This document shows positions 26,141 to 54,000 of a DNA stretch of 64,000 nt, one piece after another; positions within the stretch are counted from its first letter, which is position 1, and each line of letters begins with the position of its first letter. This stretch comes from Norana najaformis (Eukaryota > Annelida > Clitellata > Crassiclitellata > Hormogastridae), in NCBI GenBank assembly GCA_964023275.1, contig OZ029916.1, forward strand, positions 23,939,953 through 24,003,952. The letters are read 5' to 3'. The position numbers and the translations under genes were made by a program. Under the pieces are notes generated by a model, which saw only the letters and a list, made by a program, of their open reading frames with translations, was not told the DNA's origin and did not search any database.

Positions 26141-26325
26141 TCAAAAGTGATCGGTAGGCTGGCGCTTGCTTAGCGAAGCGGCGCCGAAGAACTGGCGCCA
26201 AGTCTTCACCTGTTCAGCCATTGTTCGGCTGACGAGCAGGTGCACGAGACAAGCACGCTTCCGAAGGGCGACTGGATTTATGCGACTTCTGTCAGAGTAC
26301 ATCATCGTCCAGTGCTCGCTGTCTA
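26141..26325 (-). CDS. Possible terminal exon, basic peptide
   Basis: On the minus strand, CCGGTCTTTGTCAG precedes 26325 and a phase-1 frame of about 60 residues runs to TGA at 26141. Codon choice is richer in G/C than the flanks. Residues include RKRACLVHLLVS followed by TMAEQVKTWRQFF and SLSKRQP, so a segment of about 29 residues lies between two KR pairs, as in prohormones. No signal-peptide exon was found upstream and the opposite strand is also open, so this may be chance. Confidence 0.2.
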
Positions 26326-26662
26326 CTGACAAAGACCGGTACAACAAAAGCCAGCAAAAATGATATCAGAGTAGATCACACGCTGAGCGGACGCACGCGG
26401 ACAGGCAGACATACTTAGGCATTCGTTTATGCACACATGTCACGAGCACCTAGCCGATTCGTTTCTTGCAACAATGAAGGAACCGAAGGAGATTTGAAAA
26501 GCTAATCACTGACCTCGTATTTAGGGCCTGATATGGTCTCAAAGCATGGATGTAATTTTAGAAGCAGTCTGGACGATTCAGTTCAGTGGCTGAAAAGAAA
26601 AGGTCCTTACAGAAACAAGATGACGACAATTCAGGATGATGATATTGAACTCTCTTGACCAC

Positions 26663-26707
26663 CTATCTAGGCACTCTGCATTGCATAACTGCAGAGCGCC
26701 TAGATAG
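26663..26707. repeat. 18-bp inverted repeat (hairpin)
   Basis: CTATCTAGGCACTCTGCA (26663-26680) pairs with TGCAGAGCGCCTAGATAG (26690-26707) with one G-T type mismatch and a 9-nt loop. Confidence 0.9.
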
Positions 26708-26719
26708 ATGATCAGTTCA

Positions 26720-26721
<2 letters not shown>

Positions 26722-26791
<70 letters not shown>
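26722..26791. repeat. AG dinucleotide microsatellite
   Basis: About 70 bp of perfect AG starting 14 bp after a hairpin. Confidence 0.97.
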
Positions 26792-26793
<2 letters not shown>

Positions 26794-28637
26794 AAGAGGG
26801 TCAAGATGGACCATGAAAAAAGTCAGACAACGGTTAGCATCCACATACCGATTCCCATTAATAGGCCATACCACTTGTCAATATCTTTAAAAATTTCAAA
26901 ATATCTCGCCTATGTTGAATTGTGCATTTAGAAAAGTCATTTGGAGTAGACCGCTGCAGATTATTTAATCAATCTCTTCTGTAGTGTTGTCTATCATTAA
27001 AAATAGCTGAAGGCGCTGTTTAAACGAACAGGTGTACATACTGCAGATGTTTGCCAACGGGGTTTCAAAGAAGGCTGTCCACCAGTCGTCAGCTTTTGCA
27101 AGCCATTAAATCAAACGAGTAGTCGTAACCTCTTCAGGTCATCATTCGTGTGAACTAAGTAACTTCATATTCACACCAGTTCGTGAGGCCATCCATCTAT
27201 CTGTCTAGACTCTCCTTCCTGCCTTGTGTGATCGGATTTCTTTCATCGTGACCCGTTTCACAGTCGTCCAACACTCGTTCTTCAGTCGTTGTTGAAAAGG
27301 TTCAATTTTCATCAGTCCATCAGCCCTACAGCGCAGACATCGTGGACCCGTTTCTCCGTCTTACGTTCGTGTGTCCCTCCCACTCTTACTTGGACGTTTC
27401 AGTAGAATTAGATTTCCAACCAAACGCAACACATAACATTTCTAACTTTGTTTAGACTCGGTAGTACCTTGATCCGTGATCCAGCAGTTGCGGGTTCGAG
27501 CCTACTTACTGAGTGGAGCCCGTGTAACACGGGCCTGGGCAACTTGTTCAATGTTCATGCATGATCTGTGTCTGTTACCAAGCATTATAACTTGGTATCG
27601 GCGGAAGCTGGGAAGTGGAGGTGGAGTCTGAGTAGATGTACCCCACAATAACAGACCCACGCCGGGTTTTGCCTCAACTTGGACAAAACCAGGTTGCTGC
27701 GATGTTGACCAAAACGAGATGCTTAAGATGAAGTCCTAAGCAAAGAGGCTTTGCAAGGCGAACCCAGACACGGCGAAATCCAGCTATACTCCCCATTTGA
27801 CAAAGGCGCACGTTTCGGTTTCGATAAGGGTGGCCCACAGAAATAATAACATTAAAAACGGATATGACAATATTGGTAAAATAAATGGAGATAAATTAGG
27901 AAAACTAAAGTGAAAATGTTGCGAACATAGAGAAAACACAGAGCTACAGCGAAAAAAGACAAATGACTAAAGTATCATCAGAACGTTTGGTGACTTGAAA
28001 CCTTAACTAAATCTGGCTCCAAAAGGTTTTAAGGACTGAAAATAAAAATAAGTCCTGAAAAGTTTACAATACATGAAAGTAGGTTTCGGGATTTTGGATC
28101 CCCTAAGAGTTTAATCCGGCGAAGAGGTTGAGGATGATGAGGATGAGACCAAAACGCCTTAAGCCAAAGTCGCTGTAAACCGTAAATACCTATTTGATAT
28201 TAAAATTGATATACGGGAGACAATGAATTTTATTCTGCCACAATCCTGATGCAGAATTACAGCATAGTAGTCAACAGTTAGTTAGTTGGTACGAGCGAAG
28301 AACATAGCAAAAGCGTAGTTCGGATTCGAGGCCCAAGGTCACATGTAGAGAGTCAGAAGCCAGAAACTAAGATGACAAAGGTTGAGACCGAAGGACGCAT
28401 TTTGCATTGCGTTTCATTTTTGTCAAGTTCGATAGATGGCGTCAGATATCGCAACTTTGCTACATTGGTAGGCCTATGACTCTACGTGAAGCTGTCTGTA
28501 ACTTTGTAAATTGAATAAAGTGTAATAATATCGAATAGACAGGTGTAGTTTGGTGTTGAGTGGAATAGAATAGAATATAATAGAATGGAATTGAGTGGAG
28601 CAGAGTAGGTGCGTGTCTCTGTAAAGGTCTCGTCCAC
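26792..28637. other. Non-coding stretch with a tRNA-derived SINE-like part
   Basis: No supported gene. One tRNA-like promoter box (27506-27517) is listed separately. The rest is unremarkable. Confidence 0.3.
27460..27590 (+). repeat. Possible tRNA-derived SINE head
   Basis: GCAGTTGCGGGTTCGAGCC contains a near-consensus Pol III B box (GGTTCGANNC). An A-box candidate upstream is weak (about 27470-27485) and the cloverleaf does not fold convincingly, so this is a SINE remnant rather than a tRNA gene. Confidence 0.35.
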
Positions 28638-29070
28638 GTGACAGTGGCCATTAGCCAACCCACACTTCTGGCCTCACTTGATCTTAGCGCCGCGTTTGAT
28701 ACCACTGATCATGGGATGCTCATCTCCAGGTTCAGCACCAGTTTCGGCATTTCTGGATCTAACCTCAGCTGGCTCACATCCTATTTGTCAGATCGCTCTC
28801 AAACCATTCAAATCAGCCAGTCAATGTCTACTTCTTCTCCTCTCGAGGAGAAGTGGTGTTCCTCAGGGCTCTATGCTTGGCCCAATACTTTCCTGCGTTC
28901 ATTTCTCCTCTTGGTCATCTTGTATCTTATTTCGACATTTCTCATCAGCAGTATGCCGATGACACTCAATTATATATTGCCCTCTCATCTGACGGCCTTG
29001 ATACTTGTATTGGCACGCTTGAACTGTGCAAGCTTTCATGGTTCTATCAAAATGGTCTTTATCTTTGAAT
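28638..29070 (+). pseudogene. LINE reverse transcriptase fragment (outer element)
   Basis: Frame one gives LASLDLSAAFDTTDHGMLIS, then LSWLTSYLSDRSQTIQI. After frame changes come a GVPQGS-like segment and HQQYADDTQLYIALSSDGLD with the YADD catalytic box. This is the palm region of a jockey/CR1-type non-LTR retrotransposon. At least two frameshifts disable it. The sequence stops at about 29070, where another LINE begins; a matching 3' part resumes near 30890. Confidence 0.85.
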
Positions 29071-29074
29071 TCAA

Positions 29075-30880
29075 TTCCCGGTCTCTACCATTTTGTTCAT
29101 CAGGCCTATCGGACTGCCTTCGAGCTTAGACTTGGCCAGTTTTCCATATAATCACAAATGATTCTCAGCGACGAGGCTTCCTTGGTCCACTACTTTTTTA
29201 TCTGCCTTTACAGCCGATTCTTTGATATGTTGATGACCTTACTTTGGGAGGTCACCAGGAGAGGGTAGCAAGCAATGTCTGTTTAATTTCTGAAATTTAA
29301 TTTCTGATGTTCATAATGGGCCTCCATCTGAACCGCAGTAAATGCGAATTGTTTTCCCCTGGTGTTGGCCTTAATGACCCCTCCTGCTGGTCTGATTTCT
29401 AACGCCTGGATTGCGATGCACTGACCTTGCTTGAGGCGCCACTCTTCAAAGGATAAGCATTAGATGCGGCTCTTCAGCAGCACTGTATGCGAGCTTCTGA
29501 GTGATGCCATTCAGAATCTCCACAGTCTGCCGGCTCAAAACGACCTTCTTTTATTAAGATCGTCCTTTCGTGCTACTAGGATCAGTCACCTGCTTCGTTG
29601 TTCTTACTACTATGACTGCATAACTTTGGAACGGCTTGATAACACCTTGCTAGAAGACTTTGAGTCCATCGTCAATAATAAACCTTGCTAGAAGACATTG
29701 AGTCCATCGTCAATATTAAACCTTGCTAGAAGACATTGAGTCCATCGTCAATATTAAACCTTGCTAGAAGACATTGAGTCCATCGTCAATATTAAACCTT
29801 GCTAGAAGACATTGAGTCCATCGTCAATAATAAACCTTGCTAGAAGACATTGAGTCCATCGTCAATATTAAACCTTGCTAGAAGACATTGAGTCCATCGT
29901 CAATATTAAACCTTGCTAGAAGACATTGAGTCCATCGTCAATATTAAACCTTGCTAGAAGACATTGAGTCCATCGTCAATATTAAACCTTGCTAGAAGAC
30001 ATTGAGTCCATCGTCAATAATAAACCTTGCTAGAAGACATTGAGTCCATCGTCAATATTAAACCTTGCTAGAAGACATTGAGTCCATCGTCAATAATAAA
30101 CCTTGCTAGAAGACATTGAGTCCATCGTCAATATTAAACCTTGCTAACGGCTTGATAACACCTTGCTAGAAGACATTGAGTCCATCGTCAATATTAAACC
30201 TTGCTAGAAGACATTGAGTCCATCGTCAATATTAAACCTTGCTAGAAGACATTGAGTCCATCGTCAATATTAAACCTTGCTAGAAGACATTGAGTCCATC
30301 GTCAATATTAAACTTTACAACACCCAATGGTTGCAGGCCATACTACCCATACCATATTGCGGACTTGCTAGGAGAAGGGTTGGGTCGCAGGTTTCTTCTA
30401 TCTTGCGACCCCTTAGAACTCAGTCCGACATTCTCTGTCACTGTCTGCAGATGCTGACACGCACCTGAGTGATTTGTTGACGGTGGGCAGGAAGACACGT
30501 TCATCTAGCGTTGACCAGTTGTAAACAAAACAGGTGACCTGGAATGGTCTTTGATTGAAGGGGACAGGTCAGTGGTTTGGGTAGGCACCGAAAACCGGCT
30601 GAACAAGCACTGTTGAATGCAGTCACTGGCACCCATTTGGGTGATTGGCTGATTATTTCATCATGTGGTTTATGCCTGGGCAATGAGTAGGTGCGAGTAG
30701 CAGCTGGCCTTCAATTAGGCCTTGACCTCTGCAGCCTCACCAATGTCGCTTCGGGGATTTTATTGGCTCTGGTGGTCATCATGGCCTCGTTTGCAGGGTG
30801 GCTTTTGGACGATCCCTTCATCATCATGCCATTAATGGTATAGTTTTGTGGGCTTTACAAAAAGCTGATATGCCAAATAA
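29075..30880 (+). mobile_element. Second LINE inserted in the first, with internal minisatellite
   Basis: Pieces in several frames match a different non-LTR element: RRGFLGPLLF, then YVDDLTLGG (an RT active-site box of YxDD type, near 29226-29250), PSFIKIVLS, and after the minisatellite NTQWLQAILPIPYCGLARRR (30319 onward). Later come GDWLIIS..GLCLGNE and VRVAAGLQLGLDLC near 30610-30740. It is full of stops and shifts. The join to the outer LINE at both ends shows nested insertion. Confidence 0.7.
29645..30312. repeat. 38-bp minisatellite grown from LINE coding sequence
   Basis: About 17 units of a 38-bp sequence beginning CCTTGCTAGAAGACATTGAG and ending in AATATTAAA or AATAATAAA. The first unit (GACTTTGAG variant) is in frame with the LINE protein residues TLLEDFESIVNN, so the array arose from RT C-terminal coding sequence. 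Near 30140-30162 a copy of the flank (CGGCTTGATAACACCTTGC) recurs inside the array, marking a second amplification or unequal exchange. Confidence 0.95.
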
Positions 30881-30889
30881 AAGAAGACA

Positions 30890-31350
30890 ACAGGCTTGTT
30901 TCTCTTAAATGGCAAGACACCAGATGGGGCTGCACTGGCTTCCTGTGTGGCTGGAAGATACGAGATGCCACAGTTGAAGCTGCTTATATTTGCTCAAACA
31001 GCAAAAATTCAGCTGAGGACGTAGCAGAACAGGCAACCCCATGCATAAAAGCGAAAAATACTCAGCGTTGCCATCCCAATTGCCCTCGGAACACTGGACT
31101 CAATTAAAGCTGCTGGGGTTGATTTCGTCCTTGAAGTTGGTTGTTGCCTCTCTACCATCTCTGGAGAGTCACTCAGGTCAGTTTCCTTTTCCAGTGCCTT
31201 TCCATCTGTGTCCACAGCATTTAGAGGCACGTTAATAATGTCGCGGAGGACGAAGCCTGATTTTCCAAATACCCGTTAACACCTCCTGGTGTAATTTTTT
31301 TCTTGAAGAGTACACTGATCTCAGTAAAAGTAATAATAATAATAATGATA
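30890..31350 (+). mobile_element. 3' end of the outer LINE with AAT tail
   Basis: GLHWLPVW near 30925 is the conserved LHWLP box found near the C-terminus of jockey/CR1-type polyproteins, and the segment ends in an AAT/GAT triplet tail at 31327-31350. With 28638-29070 it is best read as one LINE interrupted by the element at 29075-30880. Coding is broken by stops. Confidence 0.6.
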
Positions 31351-31893
31351 ATAGTAAAAATAATATCAAATGCAATTAATCGTCCAGGAGTTCTTTCATT
31401 CGTGTTCGCAAATTGTATCTAATTTTACTTCCTGGTATAGGGTAGCGTGTAGTCGTCTATTTTTTGAAGTATACAAATTAGGTTGCAGTAGGCCGACGTG
31501 GTCTGAAGCAGTGTGTTTGTATGTGTGTGAGACAGAGTGGGTGTGTGTCCTTTATTGGCTTTTAGTCAACAATGACAGAGAAACGGAAGCACTTTTATTA
31601 CGTCTACTGCTTGCCTAGTATATCTGTCTCGCATTGCAGCGCCTGATCGGCCAACTGAGCTTGTACGGACAAGTATAAAATTGCCTACCATAAGCTGACA
31701 TTGTTTTTTGTGCTTCACAGTAAGGACATACTTGTACGGCCGAATATTTGCCTACACGCATATGAATATTAACAGAACTTTGCTCCTCTTGTCATCGTAG
31801 CTCGATAGTCGACACAGCTTAACGCGTCTGATAACCCTGTGCAGTGTTAGGCGCATGTAGACATCTTCCGGTGTAACTTCAGTCACTGGAAAG

Positions 31894-48621
<16,728 letters not shown>

Positions 48622-48854
48622 GGGACAGACCAACCCTACGCTGTATCCATTTCCACTCTACCAGAAAAAGACAACAGGCAGCCCGCTTCATGGCATCATT
48701 TGAGAAGCTTATTTATACGCATTCGCTTGTGCTCAGTCAAATCATTATATCCTGTATTGTAACAGGCTGGAACCTTACTTAACGATTATCGACAAATTTC
48801 TAATGCATAAACTGATGGAAAGTAGACACCATAAAACTTCTTTTAACAGCAGAT

Positions 48855-49165
48855 CCAAATTAAACGCCGGTCTTCAATAGCCGCCGGCCGGGGTCAAACG
48901 AATTGTGCAAATAAACGCCGGCCTCAACTAAACGCTGGGTCTCGTTTCCATGCCGGTGTGGTAAAGATATTGGGTACCAGAGTGTCTGCTGTGATTACGT
49001 CAGACGAACCTGGCAGACGAAGCTGATAAAGACGTGCAGTTGTGCTTAAGGGGTATATGTGGGTAAAAACAATATGTGCAAATAAACGTTGGCCTCTTTT
49101 AAACGCTGGTCTTTATCCCTGGAGGGACAAAGATTTGTACAAATAAAAGCCGAGGCGTTTATAAG
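48855..49165. repeat. TAAACGCCGG repeat cluster, MITE-like
   Basis: Five or more variants of CAAATAAACGCCGGCCTC and TAAACGCTGGTCT flank an unrelated core (48985-49060). Similar subterminal motif repetition is seen in MITEs; no clear terminal inverted repeat was established. Confidence 0.45.
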
Positions 49166-50424
49166 AAATTTTATGGTACTTGAGATCATAGTGATCCTCC
49201 TGTAAAGTTTTACTTGCTTTTCTACGGAAGAAGTTAAAAGTGTGAAAAAGCTAATGTAAAAATTTAACATGTCGAAATATTCAGTTCCAGTTATTTCGGT
49301 TTTCATGTACTGTACCTTTGATTTAGAGTTATTAATTAGAGTACAGTACCTTTAATTAGTGTCTTACAAGTGCCCCGTGCCCCAAAGGGCAGGAAAATGA
49401 AATTTGTACCTAAACTTTTAATGTTGCTCAGATAAAACACAATGAAAGCCCATGTCCCAAATATCCAAAAAGCTCATCAAGTTTCAACTCTGAAGTTGAA
49501 CTGACCTAGAGTCTCTATCTCTGTCTGTCTCTCTATCTCTGTAAAGCTCTCTCACTCTAAAAGCCCCACCCGGTATTATATATAAGCTTATAGCTCAACA
49601 CTGTCAAATTAACCCTCTCGACCGCTCTCTCATCATTTCTCTTCCCCCGCTGTGCGTTTCAGATGAAAACTTCATCCCTCTCTGAAGTAATAAAGAAGAT
49701 AATCTACCTGTCCAAAGTTACACCTGTTTTAGTTCTCTGGCCAAAAGCTTCAGATTCTAGTAGGTCTCATAAGGCACGAGGCCCTAGGCAGTTGCCTCGC
49801 TGACCTTTCCCTAAGGCTAGGACCAAAATCGTGAACAGTGCATTAAACTCCACACTAAATATGCCAATCTAGCACAGCATTACTCAAAAGATTCGATTGG
49901 CCTGGAAATTAATGATCAACACAAGATGTTTCTCTAAACTGCTCTTCATTAAAATTCAACATTTCTTTGAAGTGGTGAAAATGCCATTAATCGCTCCATG
50001 GGCCAAAAATACCTAGCTACTATTCGAATTCCAAACAGCTTTCGTAAGTGACACTGCAAAGAAAGCACGACACAGGATTACTTTGTCTGGATTGTGGCTC
50101 CTTTCAGTCTTAGATGCACTCTTGCCTGCGCAATGATATCCACAATGTCATGTTATACAAGGTCCACGTCTTGAACAATGTCATGCACTGCATGCAACTT
50201 ACAGATTGCCAAGTTTCTGGATGTTGTTAACAGATTGTAGGGAAATATATTCCAAGGGGATGTTCTGATCCAGTTAAGGGACGAGTTCTTCTTGCCCATA
50301 AATATCACACCTTGGGCAGTGAAGGGACATATTGCTACCAATCAAAGCCTTCTTCAATTTAACTACTTGGCTCAAACTGTCTCCTTCAACAAATTACAAC
50401 CCATGGCCAAACTGACACACAGCC

Positions 50425-50490
50425 TAATGCTTAGCGTGCTGGACTGTTAGCCGAGAGGTATGTAGTTCAAATCCTGCCAGGGCAGAAAGA
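50425..50490 (+). repeat. tRNA-like SINE head
   Basis: TTAGCGTGCTGGACTGTTAG followed by CCGAGAGGTATGTAGTTCAA and ATCCTGCCAGGGCAG resembles a tRNA with a degenerate A box, an anticodon-arm remnant and a GTTCAAATCC B box. Acceptor pairing fails, so a SINE remnant is more likely than a tRNA gene. Confidence 0.4.
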
Positions 50491-51005
50491 CTTAAGAGAT
50501 TTCAGTTCCATTTGTGGCCAATAGTAAACTGAGTATAAACACGAGTACACTGCTGTACACTGTCAGCGGAAAGATCAGAGTAAAGGAAAGGACTGACCAC
50601 CCGCCTCACGTGCTGAGGCCAAGAAAATGAAGTTGTTAGCACTTCATACCAATGGCTGCTTCTGTAGCTCAAGGAACCACTCTTCTCACCAGTGCCACTT
50701 AGTGAGTTCCTTTTACCCGCATACACCTCAGTGCCCAGTCACCCCATCATCCTCTCACTACCTAACACCATCGTTTCTTTGTATTCATCTCCAACTTATA
50801 AACTCCAAACAACATCTATAATTAATATTTAGTTTATCATCATTATTATGTAACAGAAGTTTGACATTAAAAGTTATACGATGCAGTGTGTTTTTATGTA
50901 CACAATGGCTAAAATAGCAATTAGATTTATAAGCCAACCAGCAGCAGTTCAACTGTGGAGCAATTCTGAACTGTTCAACTGAACGAAGAAGAGTTTGTCC
51001 TTTGG

Positions 51006-51068
51006 CTAACATTTCCAACCGTTTGGAGCAACACATTTTTCCTCCTTAATTCGCCGCAGGTGACTCAG
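51006..51068 (-). CDS. VPS37A: VPS37A exon 11 (terminal)
   Basis: LSHLRRIKEEKC then VAPNGWKC and TAG. It matches the human ICHCRRAKEEK segment, but the tail after it is shorter and different. Acceptor CTGTAG, phase 0. Confidence 0.85.
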   Translation of the reverse strand: MSHLRRIKEEKCVAPNGWKC

Positions 51069-54000
51069 CTACAGAAACAACAAATGAGAGAAGAAAATAA
51101 AAACAACAAAAGAACTTCTGATTGCACATCAGTACTTTTACACACTAATGAAAACTTTATTATAACTAAGCTACAAGTTGATGATCATTTAAATTACTAA
51201 GTAAATTTCCAGTTATTTGAGAATTATTTTGCTTACAGATGAACATTTTCATAATGTACTGTAACATCACTTATGCTAGTGAGTGCATACATACATATAA
51301 GCAAATATGTACACACATACATGCATGCATACATGCACACAAATTAACCTTTCACTGTGGCTAAAATGTATTACTTGTTAAGGCAGGACCTCAACTAGGA
51401 ATAATTCTAAGTCTTCCCAGCTGATCTCAAATCTGACTTTTATTTCGAAGTCCTGGAGTGGGTTGTTGCTGCTAGAGGCCCAAGCAGTGAGGCTCAGTCT
51501 TCTGCCAAAGTATCTAACAGACTACTGAATGAAAGTGTTCAACTGAGATACTGGCCTTGGCAATCCATGACAGCATTGTTAAAGCCATCAACAACAGACA
51601 AGTCACAGCCCTTGAGCTACTCAATCATAAGTTCAGCATTCGACACATCTGACCACCCCATATCCATATGTACATTACCATCATTGCTTTGGTATCATGG
51701 AAGGTGCACTGGAATGGTTCTAATTCTAAGAAAATGGGTCTTGGAAGGTTTGCAAACATGGAAGCATGTCTCCAAAATGGGTTGGCTATCACGTGCCCGG
51801 TGAAAGGGTCACCAATGAAAGGGTCACCATCAGCCTTGTGTCAGTTTTTGTCATCAATAAGCTTGATTACTGCAACTCAATCCCAACCAGGCTTTCAAAG
51901 AACACCATCGAATTGTTAGAGCACGTTCAGAATGATACAGCCATACTCATCACAGGTACAGGCCATTAGGAGCAGTTGCTCATACACTGCAGTCTCAGTC
52001 TCTTCAGTTGCTGCCAGTGCAACACAAAATCACATAATATGTTCAGAGAGCTTCCACACTCTGTGCACTGGACAGACGGTAGCTGTCAACTTCTCTCCTG
52101 TCAGAGATGAGCCTTCTGTTTTGCTGTCAGCTGTTCTCAGTGGGTGTTTGTGGGTAGGAGCAGCTGTTACTTAGTCTGATTTTGGTAAACGTCTGTTCTC
52201 AGTGGGTGTTTGTGGGTAGGAGCAGCTGTTACTTAGTCTGATTTTGGTAAACGTCTGTTCTCAGTGGGTGTTTGTGGGTAGGAGCAGCTGTTACTTAGTC
52301 TGATTTTGGTAAACGTCTGTTCTCAGTGGGTGTTTGTGGGTAGGAGCAGCTGTTACTTAGTCTGATTTTGGTAAACGTCTGTTCTCAGTGGGTGTTTGTG
52401 GGTAGGAGCAGCTGTTACTTAGTCTGATTTTGGTAAACGTGGCTTCTTCTGTGAGGAGGCTGTCTAAAACTCTGTACCCATAGCTTTGCAGGAAATGACT
52501 GCAACTGGAGTGTTCACACATGGACTTAAAACACAATTCTTCAGTTTGGCTTACTGACCAAGTAATGCATCATAAAATTAAGACTCAAAGCTCTAGGCTT
52601 CTATATTACATGACGCTAGAGTTCAAGAAGAATGACTAGTTTGTGAATTAAAACAAAAGGAACTATGCCTTCACCTGAATGAGAACTATATATCAGTGAA
52701 TGCCACGATGGCACTACTGTTTATATATAATGTATATATATATATATATATACTGCTGAATATACTGCTTATATATATACTGTTTATATATTCATATACT
52801 GTTCATATATTCTGTTTATATGTACTGTTTATACATAATCTTTTTATATATACTGTTGCAATACTTTCACATTGTGTTAAGTATTAAGCCCCATTTTCAT
52901 ATTTTGCAATGAAAATTCAATTAAGAATTAAAATAGTTAGATGCCAAGTCAAAATTAAATAACTACAACAAAGTTTGTTGGTTCTTACCGTTCTTCGAGC
53001 CATGAAAGTCTTATTGAATTCGTCAATTGTGATTTTTCCTTAATAAAACAAGATAAAAGATTCTTAAACTCAGAAGGTGGCAGTAGAAAAAGAAAAATCC
53101 TGTCTAAGAAGTGTATAAAGAAAACCAGCAAAATCTGAATAGTGATGAAATGTGACAGATTTTAAAAGTTTAAATTAAACAAAGTAGAAATTCAAGTGTG
53201 ATCTAATCTAATAATTTCTACTGCACTTCTGTTTAGTGCACAATGCACCAAATTTATAGGAAAAGAAGAACACCCAACCGTGAAAGGCAGCCGTGGGGTT
53301 AAAGTGTGAGTTTTTTAGCCTTGGCACCTGAGGGAGGGTGGCCACTCCTCTGCCTCACCACCTAACCTTTTTAGCAACAAAGTACTCATTTTATAGGCAC
53401 AGTTAGGCTGAAAGTGTGGAATAATTTGGTGAAACCACATGTTCTTATCACAAATATACAAATTTTAAATGTTTTATATGCACATCTCCACAAGAAAACT
53501 TCAAAAAATATGAGTTAAGTGTTAATATTGTTAGCTGTCTGCGGTGAATGAAATGGATCTTGATATGCAAAATAAGTACACAGCCTGCAGTTTAACATTG
53601 GATCTTCTGAATCATATATTTGGCATATCTGCAAAAATTATACACAGAACTATTTTGGACCTAATTTGTGCCTCATTGGTTTTTGAGCACTTTCCACCCA
53701 TAGCGATCTTTCTGCCTGAGGCTGGGGTTTCTCCTGCATGGTCGTATATGTGCATGGAACATCACATTTCCACACAATTTTGCAACAATCCAGCAATGTA
53801 AAACTACTGGTGCTGACACTGTCAATGGAAATGATATTTACTACATCAAAGGAGTGACACAGAAGAACCAATGCCACAGCAACCTAATTTATAGATCTAG
53901 ACCACTGTCATCATAAAATCACAAGGCATCAGTCAATGGTTGCTTCAAAGATAAAACAAAAGGCAATAACCATAATCCACTGGGCACAGCCTACAGTCAA

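Larger units (their letters stand above)
48622..51005. other. Intergenic region between convergent genes
   Basis: Holds the presumed 3' UTRs of both genes. First AATAAA after the GAREM-like stop: about 48909, inside the TAAACGCC repeat. A tRNA-derived SINE-like head lies at 50425-50490. No further coding sequence recognised. Confidence 0.5.

Noticed and set aside
29645-30312. CRISPR-like regular array
   Set aside because: The units are contiguous with no unique spacers, the host is eukaryotic, and the unit is LINE coding sequence.
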